Positions 35,848-44,807 of a stretch of 64,000 bases of DNA are shown here, in pieces. Origin of the DNA: Lacticaseibacillus casei DSM 20011 = JCM 1134 = ATCC 393 (lineage in GTDB: Bacteria; Bacillota; Bacilli; Lactobacillales; Lactobacillaceae); NCBI RefSeq assembly GCF_000829055.1, contig NZ_AP012544.1, positions 1,116,001 through 1,180,000 of the forward strand, in the 5' to 3' direction. Both the position numbers and the translations under genes were made by a program. The notes under the pieces were generated by a model. It ran no database searches. It was not told the DNA's origin and was given only the letters and a program-made list of their open reading frames with translations. The number at the start of each line of letters is the position of its first letter. Position 1 is the first letter of the stretch.

Positions 35848-35874
35848 TTGTCACAGAAATAAATATGCTATAAT
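35848..35874 (+). promoter_or_regulatory. mreB promoter (extended -10)
   Basis: TTGTCA (35848-35853), 15-base spacer, TATAAT (35869-35874) preceded by TGC, an extended -10 that compensates for the short spacer. Confidence 0.7.
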
Positions 35875-35918
35875 GCATGGAGTTAATACGAAATGAGTCA
35901 GCATAAGGAGAGAACGTC

Positions 35919-36920
35919 TTGTTTGGATTTGGATCAAAGAATATCGGGATCGATCTTGGCACCGCAAATACCTTAGTTTACGTCGACGGCAAGGGCATTG
36001 TCTTAAATGAGCCTTCCGTGGTCGCGAAGAATACCCAGACGGAAGAAGTCATTGCCGTTGGTGAAGAAGCCCGCGACATGATCGGTCGTACCCCGACCAA
36101 TATCGTGGCGATCCGACCAATGAAAGATGGGGTCATCGCTGACTACGACACAACTGCGGCCATGTTGAAATACTTCATGCAAAAAGCATTGGGTAATGGC
36201 AGCCATCCGCAGGTGATGATTTGCGTGCCAAGTGGGGTTACCGAAGTTGAAAAGCGTGCCGTCATTGATGCAGCTAAAGTAGCTGGTGCACGGGATGCGT
36301 TTGTGATTGAAGAACCATACGCCGCGGCGATCGGTGCCGGCTTGCCGGTTATGGACCCGACAGGCAGTATGGTCGTTGATATCGGTGGCGGCACAACCGA
36401 TGTTGCCACGATTTCATTAGGCGGCATCGTTTCGAGTCGCTCCATTCGGGTAGCTGGCGATAAGTTTGACGAAGCCATTATCAATCATTTGCGACAGAAT
36501 TTTAATTTATTAATCGGCGAACGAACCGCTGAAGCGATGAAAATTCAAATCGGGTCGGCATCGGTTGAAAAAGCCGCTGACATTGACGGGATGACCGTTC
36601 GCGGCCGCGACTTGTTAAGTGGTCTGCCTAAGACGATTGAAATTTCGGCGACGGACATTGCCTCGGCGATTCATGAGAACGTGCTTGACATCATCACGGC
36701 TATTAAAGAGACGCTGGAAGAAACGTCTCCGGAAATTGCGGCTGATGTGATTGATCACGGTATTGTGCTAACTGGTGGCGGAGCGCTTTTGAAGCATCTG
36801 CCGGATGTCATTTCCGATGAAACCAAAGTACCGGTTTTCATCGCGCAAGACCCGCTGGATTGCGTTGCGATCGGAACTGGCGAATCGTTGAAGAATATTG
36901 ACGTTTTAAAGAAACGTTAA
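35919..36920 (+). CDS. mreB: rod-shape determining protein MreB
   Basis: 333-residue actin fold. Phosphate 1 loop [17 protein letters not shown], phosphate 2 [16 protein letters not shown] near 150-165, adenosine motif [14 protein letters not shown] near 285. It forms membrane-bound filaments that guide lateral wall synthesis. The start is TTG 35919 after AAGGAG at 35904-35909, giving the normal N-terminus. First gene of mreB-mreC-mreD-minC-minD. Confidence 0.96.
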   Translation: MFGFGSKNIGIDLGTANTLVYVDGKGIVLNEPSVVAKNTQTEEVIAVGEEARDMIGRTPTNIVAIRPMKDGVIADYDTTAAMLKYFMQKALGNGSHPQVMICVPSGVTEVEKRAVIDAAKVAGARDAFVIEEPYAAAIGAGLPVMDPTGSMVVDIGGGTTDVATISLGGIVSSRSIRVAGDKFDEAIINHLRQNFNLLIGERTAEAMKIQIGSASVEKAADIDGMTVRGRDLLSGLPKTIEISATDIASAIHENVLDIITAIKETLEETSPEIAADVIDHGIVLTGGGALLKHLPDVISDETKVPVFIAQDPLDCVAIGTGESLKNIDVLKKR

Positions 36921-36953
36921 CAGCCCATAAATAAAGATGGTTTGTGTGTGGCA

Positions 36954-36986
36954 AGAGGCTGGGATGAAGGATCCTGGCCTCTTTTC
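36954..36986 (+). terminator. hairpin between mreB and mreC, possible attenuator
   Basis: AGAGGCTGGGAT (36954-36965) against ATCCTGGCCTCT (36971-36982), two mismatches, followed by TTTCG. A weak U-run suggests partial termination that could lower mreCD relative to mreB. Confidence 0.5.
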
Positions 36987-37007
36987 GCGAGTGTGACGGA
37001 GGAACCA

Positions 37008-37868
37008 ATGCAGAAATTCTTTTCCAATAAAAAATTGATCGCCCTCATGATCGCTTTGCTGGTCAGTATTGGTCTGGTCGCTGGGTCGATTTATGCGAGC
37101 AATAATCGCAACACCCCGCCATTTATTCAGCGGATTGCCAATGATGTTGTTGGCATCGGTGGCCGGTTGGTTGCCTTACCAGGGGATTTTGCCCGTAACG
37201 GGTTGGATGACGTGCATAGCCTGATGGATACGTTCCAGGAGAATCAGCACCTGAAACAACAGCTAGATAGTCTGGCCCAGACCAAAGTACAGGTTCAAAC
37301 CCTGAAACGCGAAAACAAACAGCTGAAACAACAGTTGAAATTGAACGGTACTTTGACTGATTACTCGCAGATCAGTGCCGCCGTTATTTTGCGAACACCG
37401 AGTGATTGGCGGAACATGGTGGTGATTAACCAAGGCAGCGCGGCAGGGGTTAAAAAAGGCATGCCGGTGATGGCCGGATCCGGATTGGTCGGGCGGATCG
37501 TTGAAGTCAATCGAACCAGTTCAAAAGTCGAAATGCTATCGACTGCCAATAAGTCCAGTGATCGCGTCGCTGCCGCCGTTGAAACGAGTGAGGATAAAGA
37601 AGTTAACGGGATCATCACTGGCTATGACGAAAAGTCGGGTGACTTGGTTCTTGGCGAACTGAACAGCGAGCATGCGATTAAAAAAGGCGATAAAGTCGTG
37701 ACCAGCGGCTTGGGCGGCATGACCCCTAAAGGTTTGCTTATCGGAGAAGTCACTAGTGTTAAAAAAGATGACTATGGGCTTGCCAATACCGTTTATCTGT
37801 CACCGGCTGCGAATCTCAATGATGTAACGGTTGTGACGGTCATTTCGCGGACAATCAAGGGTGACTGA
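37008..37868 (+). CDS. mreC: rod-shape determining protein MreC
   Basis: 286 residues: one N-terminal membrane helix (KLIALMIALLVSIGLVAGSI), a coiled coil about 70-115 (ENQHLKQQLDSLAQTKVQVQ ...), and an extracellular beta domain (VVINQGSAAGVKKGMPVMAG; SGLGGMTPKGLLIGEV). It links MreB to the wall synthases outside the membrane. ATG 37008 follows GACGGAGGAACC; an in-frame extension to 36942 lacks a binding site. Three bases separate it from mreD. Confidence 0.95.
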   Translation: MQKFFSNKKLIALMIALLVSIGLVAGSIYASNNRNTPPFIQRIANDVVGIGGRLVALPGDFARNGLDDVHSLMDTFQENQHLKQQLDSLAQTKVQVQTLKRENKQLKQQLKLNGTLTDYSQISAAVILRTPSDWRNMVVINQGSAAGVKKGMPVMAGSGLVGRIVEVNRTSSKVEMLSTANKSSDRVAAAVETSEDKEVNGIITGYDEKSGDLVLGELNSEHAIKKGDKVVTSGLGGMTPKGLLIGEVTSVKKDDYGLANTVYLSPAANLNDVTVVTVISRTIKGD

Positions 37869-37871
37869 TAT

Positions 37872-38402
37872 ATGTTGAACGAAAAACACTTTACAGGGCA
37901 TTGGTGGATTATTTCAATCCTGCTTTTGCTGTTATTAATTGATGGCAGTCTGGCATCCGTATTAGCCCAGTGGATTATGCGGCCGAGTTTTATGGGTACG
38001 CCGCAGCTGACTTTGTTAGGCTTGGTTATGGTGACCCTGCTAGTTCCGGAAGAGAAGTACACGACCTGGATTGCCGCCTTGATCGGGTTGATTTTTGACA
38101 GCTTTTACACCGGCATATTAGGCGTTAATGCTTTATTGTTCGCGTTAGTGATTTATATCGTGCGTCAGATTCGGCCGTGCATTCCGCACACCGCGGTTTT
38201 TGTCGGGATGGTGTATATCATTGCGCTATTGCTGTATGGTGTCGCCAATTATTTTGTGAATCATTTTATTGGTTATGGCAGTTCCAGTGTAGTGATGCTG
38301 ATTGCCAATCATTTGGGGCCGGGGTTGACGGTCAATCTGATTCTTTTCGTCATTGTGTATGGTCCATTGCATCGGGTATTGATTAACTTAGCGGAAGAAT
38401 AG
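37872..38402 (+). CDS. mreD: rod-shape determining protein MreD
   Basis: 176 residues with about five membrane segments (IISILLLLLLIDGSLASVLA; LLGLVMVTLLVP; LIGLIFDSFYTGILGVNALL, a conserved MreD-like stretch with Asp-Ser/Phe-Gly). Integral membrane partner of MreC. Follows mreC by three bases; co-transcribed. Confidence 0.93.
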   Translation: MLNEKHFTGHWWIISILLLLLLIDGSLASVLAQWIMRPSFMGTPQLTLLGLVMVTLLVPEEKYTTWIAALIGLIFDSFYTGILGVNALLFALVIYIVRQIRPCIPHTAVFVGMVYIIALLLYGVANYFVNHFIGYGSSSVVMLIANHLGPGLTVNLILFVIVYGPLHRVLINLAEE

Positions 38403-38416
38403 TTTGGGGTGATGAT

Positions 38417-39073
38417 GTGGACAGTGTGGTCTTAAAAGGTCGAAACGACAGTCTGGCACTGCAGCTTCAAGATACGGCGGATTTTATGCAGATCATCGGG
38501 ACGCTGAAAACGTTACTGGGGAAGCTGTATGAAGAAACGCCGACTGGTGAAGTCAGTTATCGCCTGGAAACCGGTAATCGTTTGTTGACTGAAGAGCAGC
38601 TTGCCCAAATTCAATCGGTTTTCGCTGATTATCCGCGTTTTTCAATCAACGGCATTACCAGTGCGGTCGTTGACAAAGATGTGGTGGCAGATATGGTCAC
38701 GGCCAAAATGACGCATCGTATTGGTGGGGTGATTCGGTCTGGCCAAACGATTGACATCATGGGTGATGTGCTGTTCTTGGGCGATCTGCATGCCGGTGCG
38801 ACTTTATGTGCTTCCGGAAATGTTTTTGTGATGGGTAAGGTCAGCGGCGTGGTGCAGGCTGGCAGCCAAGGGGATACGCGCACCGTTGTGGTTGGTGATC
38901 TTGAAGGGGCCAGCCAGGTGCGAATTGCCGATGTGATCGAGATTGTCGCTGATCACTATGATCCGCTCAAGCCAGTCGCTTATTTAAGTGAGTTACATAC
39001 AATGACACACGCCAAAATGGCTGAACTGGCGAATCTTCGGCCGCGATTATTCAAGCAAATGGAGGCAATGTAG
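38417..39073 (+). CDS. minC: septum site-determining protein MinC
   Basis: 218 residues: N-terminal FtsZ-inhibiting domain (VVLKGRNDSLALQLQDTADF) and a C-terminal right-handed beta-helix (GQTIDIMGDVLFLGDLHAGA, VQAGSQGDTRTVVVGDLEGA) that binds MinD. The start is GTG 38417; the next gene, minD, begins right after its stop at 39074. Confidence 0.94.
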   Translation: MDSVVLKGRNDSLALQLQDTADFMQIIGTLKTLLGKLYEETPTGEVSYRLETGNRLLTEEQLAQIQSVFADYPRFSINGITSAVVDKDVVADMVTAKMTHRIGGVIRSGQTIDIMGDVLFLGDLHAGATLCASGNVFVMGKVSGVVQAGSQGDTRTVVVGDLEGASQVRIADVIEIVADHYDPLKPVAYLSELHTMTHAKMAELANLRPRLFKQMEAM

Positions 39074-39871
39074 ATGGGTACAGCGTTAGTGGTTACTTCC
39101 GGTAAAGGTGGTGTTGGTAAAACGACCACCTCGGCCAACATCGGCACCGCATTGGCTTTGCAGGGCAAGCGGGTGGTTTTATTGGACCTTGATATTGGCT
39201 TGCGTAATTTGGACGTGGTCATGGGGCTATCTAATCGGATTATTTATGACATTGTCGATGTCGCAACCGGCCGGGCTAAATTGCATCAAGCCTTGATCAA
39301 AGACAAACGCTTTGATGACCTTTTATACTTATTGCCAGCGGCGCAAAATGCTGAAAAGGATGCCATAGAGCCCGAGCAGGTTGTCGAAATTGTTGAACAG
39401 TTGCGGCCGGATTTTGACTATATCATTCTTGATTCGCCTGCCGGTATTGAGCAAGGCTTTCGCAATGCGACGGGCGCTGCCGATGGGGCGATTGTGGTGA
39501 CCACACCGGAAATTTCGGCAGTCAGTGATGCCGATCGGGTGGTTGGTTTGCTTGAACTGCGGGATATGCCGCTTAAACCGCGATTGATCATCAACCGTAT
39601 TCGGCAAAATATGCTGGCAGATGGCCGCTCGATGGACATTGACGAAATCACCAGTCATCTGGGACTCGATTTGCTGGGCATTATCGTTGATGATGACGGT
39701 GTGATTGAGAGCTCAAACAAAGGTGAAGCGATTGTGATGGATCCGGATGATTTGGCCAGCAAAGGTTACCGCAATATTGCCCGGCGACTGTTGGGCGACA
39801 GCGTGCCGTTAATGGACATTCGCCTTAAAAAGCAAGGCTTCTGGTCAAAACTTTTTCATCGGCATAACTAA
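39074..39871 (+). CDS. minD: septum site-determining ATPase MinD
   Basis: 265 residues, ParA/MinD family. Deviant Walker A SGKGGVGKTT at 9-18; switch II LDSPAGIEQGF; Walker B-like VVLLDLDIGLRNLDVV. The C-terminus DIRLKKQGFWSKLFHRHN is an amphipathic membrane-targeting helix. Together with MinC it blocks FtsZ rings away from mid-cell; there is no MinE, so pole targeting would go through DivIVA (encoded at 57929), as in Bacillus. Confidence 0.96.
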   Translation: MGTALVVTSGKGGVGKTTTSANIGTALALQGKRVVLLDLDIGLRNLDVVMGLSNRIIYDIVDVATGRAKLHQALIKDKRFDDLLYLLPAAQNAEKDAIEPEQVVEIVEQLRPDFDYIILDSPAGIEQGFRNATGAADGAIVVTTPEISAVSDADRVVGLLELRDMPLKPRLIINRIRQNMLADGRSMDIDEITSHLGLDLLGIIVDDDGVIESSNKGEAIVMDPDDLASKGYRNIARRLLGDSVPLMDIRLKKQGFWSKLFHRHN

Positions 39872-39954
39872 CGAAACCAGGCGGTGTGATGTGCTGACGC
39901 CAAGAGTCGGCCATCACGTTCCCGGTGAAAAGCTAAACAATTCTTCAGGAATAG

Positions 39955-39983
39955 TTGACTTTCGATGATTTTCGGTGTAATTT
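39955..39983 (+). promoter_or_regulatory. promoter of the amino-acid transporter T-box transcript
   Basis: TTGACT (39955-39960), 17-base spacer, TAATTT (39978-39983). Confidence 0.65.
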
Positions 39984-39994
39984 AGTGACAATTC

Positions 39995-40249
39995 ATTAAA
40001 GCGTTGAGTGGAATCGATGAGCGGTCATGATTTTAAGCGAGTCCGGGTTGATGGGAACCGGGCAGTCATCCGTTGATCACACATCCATGAGTGGGCGATT
40101 GAACCTTAGTAGGTCGTCTCGGTTGGGCTCGTTATCGCCGTGGTTGAAATAACTACATGAGACTGATTGTGTGAGCAATTGGTAAATCTGAGGTGGAACC
40201 GCGGTTTAAGCCGTCCTCTTACAGCAAGCTGCTGTAAGAGGATTTTTTT
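39995..40249 (+). promoter_or_regulatory. T-box leader, first antiterminator/terminator module
   Basis: A full leader: stem I with the distal hairpin GCGAGTCCGGGTTGATGGG, a specifier region around CCGTTGATCACACATCC (CAC/His, ATC/Ile or ACA/Thr by eye; not settled), stem III GACTGATTGTGTGAGCAATTG, the T-box AGGTGGAACCGCGG at 40191-40204, and a terminator CTCTTACAGCAAGCTGCTG with a T-run ending at 40248. It controls the ABC transporter genes downstream. Histidine transporters behind His-specific T-boxes are known in Lactobacillales; the assignment here is inference. Confidence 0.85.
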
Positions 40250-40254
40250 ATGAC

Positions 40255-40387
40255 TGCGATTTCGAATGATGATTATGAAGTTGATTTCAACCACATGAGG
40301 TCGACTGTGTGAACAGTCGGCAAATTGAGGTGGTACCGCGCAAAAAAAAGCGTCCTCTTGCTTGATGCAAGAGGACGCTTTTTTTGC
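40255..40387 (+). promoter_or_regulatory. second, partial T-box module in the same leader
   Basis: A second T-box sequence AGGTGGTACCGCG (40328-40340) is preceded by its own stem III-like CGACTGTGTGAACAGTCG and followed by a strong terminator AGCGTCCTCTTGC / its complement (40349-40361, 40367-40379) with T7. Fewer than 80 bases separate it from the first terminator, too short for another stem I. So one specifier domain appears to face two antiterminator/terminator switches. Confidence 0.8.
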
Positions 40388-40494
40388 ATTATCAGTCGGT
40401 CACCGGTTACGGCCCGCCAACCACAAAACGCGTTTAATAAAATGAACAGAAACCATGGCAGTAAAGTTGTCACGGATTTGAAGGAGGAAGCACC

Positions 40495-41151
40495 ATGACT
40501 TATATTTTTCAGATTTTACCGGCCTTATTATCTGGTGTGAAAATGACTTTGGGGATTTTTGCCATCACGTTGGTTGGCGCCATTCCACTTGGCTTGATTT
40601 TATCAGTGGGACTGATTCCCAAACCTAAATCGATTCTGGGCAAGGCAGGAAAGGGTCTTTTGGAAGGTTACGTTTGGGTCTTTCGGGGCACGCCATTATT
40701 GTTGCAATTGATGTTTATCTTTTATGGCTTACCGATTGTCGGGATTGTTTTTGATCGATTCTCGGCGGCTTTAGTTGCCTTTATTCTAAATTACGCTGCC
40801 TACTTCGCGGAAATCTTCCGTGGCGGCTTTGGGGCCGTTGATGAAGGCCAATTTGAAGCTAGCACTGTTTTAAACATGACGCGCTGGCAGGCACTGCGGT
40901 ATGTTGTTATTCCGCAAGTCGTTAAAATCGTGTTGCCGTCCATCGGTAACGAAGTCATCAACCTCGTGAAGGACTCCAGCTTGGTTTATGTCATCGGCTT
41001 AGGCGATCTGCTGCGGGCCGGGAATATTGCCAGTGCCCGTGATGTCACCTTGTTGCCGCTTGTCTTGGTTGGGGTGATCTACCTGTTGCTGACGCTGATC
41101 CTGACCTTCTTGCAAAAACGGATCGAAGCAGCATTTTCTTACTATCGCTAG
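40495..41151 (+). CDS. polar amino acid ABC transporter permease
   Basis: 218 residues, HisM/GlnP type with about five membrane segments. The conserved EAA loop EASTVLNMTRWQALRYVVIP lies near 122-141, and the N-terminal FQILPALLSGVKMTLGIFAI is family-typical. AAGGAGGAAG precedes ATG 40495. First gene of a permease-ATPase-binding-protein operon under the T-box leader; the same polypeptide probably forms a homodimer. Confidence 0.93.
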   Translation: MTYIFQILPALLSGVKMTLGIFAITLVGAIPLGLILSVGLIPKPKSILGKAGKGLLEGYVWVFRGTPLLLQLMFIFYGLPIVGIVFDRFSAALVAFILNYAAYFAEIFRGGFGAVDEGQFEASTVLNMTRWQALRYVVIPQVVKIVLPSIGNEVINLVKDSSLVYVIGLGDLLRAGNIASARDVTLLPLVLVGVIYLLLTLILTFLQKRIEAAFSYYR

Positions 41152-41163
41152 GAGGCATCGAAC

Positions 41164-41802
41164 ATGTTAGAACTGAAAAATATCAACAAATCTTTTAACG
41201 GCCGACCGGTTTTGAAAAATGTCACAGTGACCATTGAAGATGGTAAAACCCTAGCGATCGTTGGTCCCAGCGGTGCCGGGAAAACGACACTGCTGCGGAT
41301 TATCAGCGGACTGGAGCAGGCTGATTCAGGTACCATGATCTGGAACGGCGAGCCGACAACTGCGCAGGCCATGCGTAAACAAGGGATCATCGGTGTTGTC
41401 TTTCAAAACTTTGAGCTTTTTCCGAATCTGTCCGTGATGCGGAATATCACGCTGGCACCAACATTACAAGGAATCGATCAACAGCAAACAGATGCGACTG
41501 CCAAGAAATTGCTGGATCAATTGGCGTTAAGCGATCAGGCTCAGGCATATCCGTATTCACTTTCCGGTGGACAAAAGCAACGGGTCGCGATCGCGCGGGC
41601 GTTGGCGTTGAATCCACAAATTCTTTTGTATGATGAACCGACCAGCGCGCTGGATCCGTTGTTGCGGGAGAACGTGGCCGAAATGGTCAATCAGTTTAAG
41701 GCTTCCGGGATGACACAGGTCGTGGTGACTCATGATATGGACTTTGCCAAGAGTGTTGCGGACACGACTTATCACGTTGGCAAAGGCGGTGATGGCCAAT
41801 GA
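41164..41802 (+). CDS. amino acid ABC transporter ATPase
   Basis: 212 residues. Walker A GPSGAGKTTLL near 36-46, Q-loop VVFQNFELFPNL, signature LSGGQKQRVAIARAL near 137, Walker B ILLYDEPTSALDP and the switch His in VVTHDMDFA. All catalytic residues are present. Cytoplasmic engine of the importer; overlaps the binding-protein gene by four bases. Confidence 0.95.
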   Translation: MLELKNINKSFNGRPVLKNVTVTIEDGKTLAIVGPSGAGKTTLLRIISGLEQADSGTMIWNGEPTTAQAMRKQGIIGVVFQNFELFPNLSVMRNITLAPTLQGIDQQQTDATAKKLLDQLALSDQAQAYPYSLSGGQKQRVAIARALALNPQILLYDEPTSALDPLLRENVAEMVNQFKASGMTQVVVTHDMDFAKSVADTTYHVGKGGDGQ

Positions 41803-42611
41803 AACGGCGAATTTTATTAGCCGTCATGGTCGTTTTGGCCATGGCAGGCTTTATTATCAGCGGCTGTGCGCGCGAAACCGTCAGCAATTCCTGGCCGCGG
41901 ATTGAGCGCACTAAAAAAGTCGTGATTGGTTTAGACGATACATTCGTGCCGATGGGCTTTCGCCAAAAGAATGGTCAGCTTGCCGGATATGACATTGATT
42001 TGGCAAAGGCCGTCTTTAAGCGCTATGGCATCAAAGCTGATTTTCAGACAATTGACTGGTCCATGAAAGAAACCGAACTGAAAAATCAAACCATTGACTT
42101 GATTTGGAACGGCTATTCGGTCACGCCGGAACGCAAAGAAAAAGTTGCCTTTTCCGACAACTACCTGATTAATCACCAGATTCTGGTTACCAAAACCAAG
42201 AGTCAGATCAATTCATTGAAAGATATGAAAGGGAAAACCCTAGGCGTGCAGACGGGGTCAAGCGGCGCGTTTGACCTGGACGCGCAACCGAAAATCTTAA
42301 AGAACATGATTGCCAACAAAACCCCGATTCTCTACGACACGTTCAATGACGCCTTTATTGATTTGGACGCGGGGCGGATTCAAGGCATTTTGATGGATGA
42401 GGTTTATGCGCGTTATTACATTGCCCATAAAGCGGACCCGTCAAGCTATCACATTGTTAACGATCCGTTTCCGCCAGAAGATTTTGCTGTGGGGATGCGG
42501 AAATCCGACCATGTCTTGCGCGGCAAAATCAACGCTGGCTTGAAGGCATTGAAGGCCGATGGCACCATCGCAAAACTGCAAAAGAAGTGGTTCGGTAAAG
42601 TTGAAGAGTGA
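41799..42611 (+). CDS. amino acid ABC transporter substrate-binding lipoprotein
   Basis: 270 residues. Lipoprotein signal: MKRRILLAVMVVLAMAGF then IISGC, with lipidation at Cys24. The mature part is a periplasmic-binding-protein family 3 fold (VIGLDDTFVPMGFRQKNGQL, DFQTIDWSMKETELKNQTID, GVQTGSSGAFDL, GRIQGILMDEVYARYYI). Sits on the outer membrane face and delivers the amino acid to the permease. Ligand is not proven; the leader's specifier codon would be the best clue. Confidence 0.93.
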   Translation: MKRRILLAVMVVLAMAGFIISGCARETVSNSWPRIERTKKVVIGLDDTFVPMGFRQKNGQLAGYDIDLAKAVFKRYGIKADFQTIDWSMKETELKNQTIDLIWNGYSVTPERKEKVAFSDNYLINHQILVTKTKSQINSLKDMKGKTLGVQTGSSGAFDLDAQPKILKNMIANKTPILYDTFNDAFIDLDAGRIQGILMDEVYARYYIAHKADPSSYHIVNDPFPPEDFAVGMRKSDHVLRGKINAGLKALKADGTIAKLQKKWFGKVEE

Positions 42612-42862
42612 TTGGCGATTGCGACCGGCACTGATTCGTCTGACCGTAGCATTTTCCCCAGCGTTTTTATTGTCAGAGGATGTGGGTAGGGCCCCAATCT
42701 TTAGAAGGAAAACGGAGCGAGAATGAGCCGTCGTTACGTCAGCACCACTGGACTTTTACGCTGCCTTGTCGGTAAAGTAGAGTATAATCATTGCCATGCG
42801 ATTGGCTGGCAAGCAGTCTGATATGGCATCATTTAGCGTGAATCTGGCGAGGAGGCAAGTTT

Positions 42863-44296
42863 ATGTGGCTTGGGCTGATTTTTGGCGGGCTTTATCTTGT
42901 GAATGCGTTGATTGCGATTGTGACGGTTTTTCGCTCGCATCGTGACATCTCCGCAGTATGGGCGTGGCTGCTGGTATTGATGCTGCTGCCGTTTGTGGGT
43001 TTTATCATTTATTTTGTGTTTGGCCGTAAGTTGCGGGCTAATCGCATGCAAGACTTGATGACGCAACGGCTTTTAGGCATCAATGACCTGGTCGTTCAGC
43101 AGCAGGAAGCCCTTGCAGCCGGCCAGCCGTTAATTGGCACCCCTGGTAGCGGCGGCGTTTCCGAGCTGGTTCGCACGCTATTGCGGGCCGATGATGCTTT
43201 GGTGACCACCCATAACGAGGTTCAGGTTTTGGCGTTGCGCGAAGCTTTTTTCAAGCAGCTGTTTGAAGACATCGGGTTAGCAACCGAGCATATTCATATC
43301 GAAGCCTACACGATTCAGCCGGATGCAGTAGGCCGCCAGTTACGGGACTTATTAATTGAAAAGGCACATGCTGGGATTACCGTGCGCGTTTTGTACGATA
43401 CTTTTGGCTCTCACGGCTTGCCGATCAGTTTCTGGAAAGGGTTAACCGATGCCGGTGGCCAGGTTGAGCGGTTTGTGGCGACGAAGCTTGGGCGATGGAA
43501 CCCGCGAATTAACTTTCGAAATCACCGTAAACTGATTGTCATTGATGGAAATCTGGCGTACTTGGGAGGCTTTAATTTAGGGAAAGAGCATCACGGCTTG
43601 CCCACATTGCGTGATACCCAGCTCCGGATTCAGGGTAAGGCAGTTGCCGTGATTCAAGCGCGTTTTCTGATGGACTGGAACGGTACCAGTCGAAAGCAAC
43701 AGGTTAAAAATGTTGACGTTCTTTTCCGTGAACCGCTTGTCACTGGTAATACAACGATGCAAGTGGTTGCCGGAGGACCGGAGCAGCAGGTTGAGGCAAT
43801 TAAACTGGGTTATCTGGGTCTCATCAATCAGGCTAAGCGCAGTATCTGGATCGAGTCGCCGTATTTCGTGCCGGATGACAGCTTGCTGGATGCGTTGACG
43901 ATCGCGGCCAACGCCGGTATCGATGTCCGTATTATGATTCCGAAGAAAACCAATCAGGAACTGATGGCCAAAGCCTCGCAGTTTTACCTGAATCAAGTCG
44001 TGGCTAATGGTGGTCAGGCGTTCTTGTATGAGGAAGGTTTCCTGCATGCCAAAACCATTGTGGTCGATGGTAAATATGTTTCTACCGGAACCGCCAACTT
44101 TGACATTCGTTCCTTTAAACTGAACTTTGAAATTGCCGCGTTCATTTATGATCATCGGATCGGCAAAATATTCCAGAAACTTTTTCTTGCCGACATGGAG
44201 CGGGCAATGCCGTATACGCAAAAGGTTATCGATGCCAAAAAACGGCCTGCCCGACTGGGAGAGGAACTCTCGCGGTTGTTGGCCCCGATTCTGTGA
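42863..44296 (+). CDS. cls: cardiolipin synthase
   Basis: 477 residues: two N-terminal membrane segments (LGLIFGGLYLVNALIAIVTV; VWAWLLVLMLLPFVGFIIYF), then two phospholipase D domains with HKD motifs, HRKLIVIDGNLAYLGGFN (near 213) and HAKTIVVDGKYVSTGTAN (near 393). It condenses two phosphatidylglycerols to cardiolipin. GGCGAGGAGGCAAGTTT precedes ATG 42863. Monocistronic, with a bidirectional terminator. Confidence 0.94.
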   Translation: MWLGLIFGGLYLVNALIAIVTVFRSHRDISAVWAWLLVLMLLPFVGFIIYFVFGRKLRANRMQDLMTQRLLGINDLVVQQQEALAAGQPLIGTPGSGGVSELVRTLLRADDALVTTHNEVQVLALREAFFKQLFEDIGLATEHIHIEAYTIQPDAVGRQLRDLLIEKAHAGITVRVLYDTFGSHGLPISFWKGLTDAGGQVERFVATKLGRWNPRINFRNHRKLIVIDGNLAYLGGFNLGKEHHGLPTLRDTQLRIQGKAVAVIQARFLMDWNGTSRKQQVKNVDVLFREPLVTGNTTMQVVAGGPEQQVEAIKLGYLGLINQAKRSIWIESPYFVPDDSLLDALTIAANAGIDVRIMIPKKTNQELMAKASQFYLNQVVANGGQAFLYEEGFLHAKTIVVDGKYVSTGTANFDIRSFKLNFEIAAFIYDHRIGKIFQKLFLADMERAMPYTQKVIDAKKRPARLGEELSRLLAPIL

Positions 44297-44320
44297 CACA
44301 ACCGGTGCGAGCACAAGAAA

Positions 44321-44360
44321 AAAGGCCTAGCGACAGACGAATCGTGTCGTTAGGTCTTTT
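44321..44360. terminator. bidirectional terminator of cls and the DUF4044 gene
   Basis: AAAGGCCTAGCGACAG (44321-44336) pairs with GTGTCGTTAGGTCTTT (44344-44359), with A and T runs on either side. Confidence 0.75.
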
Positions 44361-44397
44361 TAGCAAGTTATTCTACGATGGTCCTTGGGTGATCGGT

Positions 44398-44517
44398 TTA
44401 GATAAGTTGCAAACTAGCGAGGGCACCGAGAACGACGCCGAGCACAGTAATGATAATCATCACCCAAGCGCTGATGATCGTCATTTTTTGAAATTTAGAC
44501 TTTTTCTTTTTCTGCAC
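44398..44517 (-). CDS. DUF4044-family small membrane protein
   Basis: Only 39 residues: a basic start MQKKKKSKFQKMTII followed by one membrane helix (SAWVMIIITVLGVVLGALAS) and LQLI. This matches the DUF4044 mini-protein family of lactobacilli by size, KKKKSKFQK start and GVVLGAL. The start is GTG 44517, with AAAGGTGGTG a few bases upstream. Function unknown. It is convergent with cls and divergent from the DUF3397 gene, at the edge of the division cluster. Confidence 0.8.
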   Translation of the reverse strand: MQKKKKSKFQKMTIISAWVMIIITVLGVVLGALASLQLI

Positions 44518-44807
44518 CGAAAACACCACCTTTGTTATTCTGCTGGCTCTCATTGTACTGGCTTTTGCGAGGATCGGCAACTGAGATGCTGGGGGGATTT
44601 TGAAAAAGTTGCCATTTTTTAACGGTTCGCAAAGTTCTACTTTGTGATGAATGACAGTAGTGTTGAAATTGTTCGGCATGAGTTGGCACTGCAGTGGTCC
44701 ATCTTTCAACTAAATCAAGCTTGACGCTTATCCTCGCTTTGGGTAGGGTTAATTAGAATAGTATCAATAGACAGCGCTTCAGGCGGCTGCTTCCAGGAGG
44801 ACTTATC

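Noticed and set aside
36942..37007. N-terminal extension of MreC
   Set aside because: It runs over a hairpin and has no ribosome binding site; ATG 37008 does.
43577..44314. 245-residue minus-strand open frame opposite cls
   Set aside because: Antisense shadow of cardiolipin synthase with no start signal or family motif.
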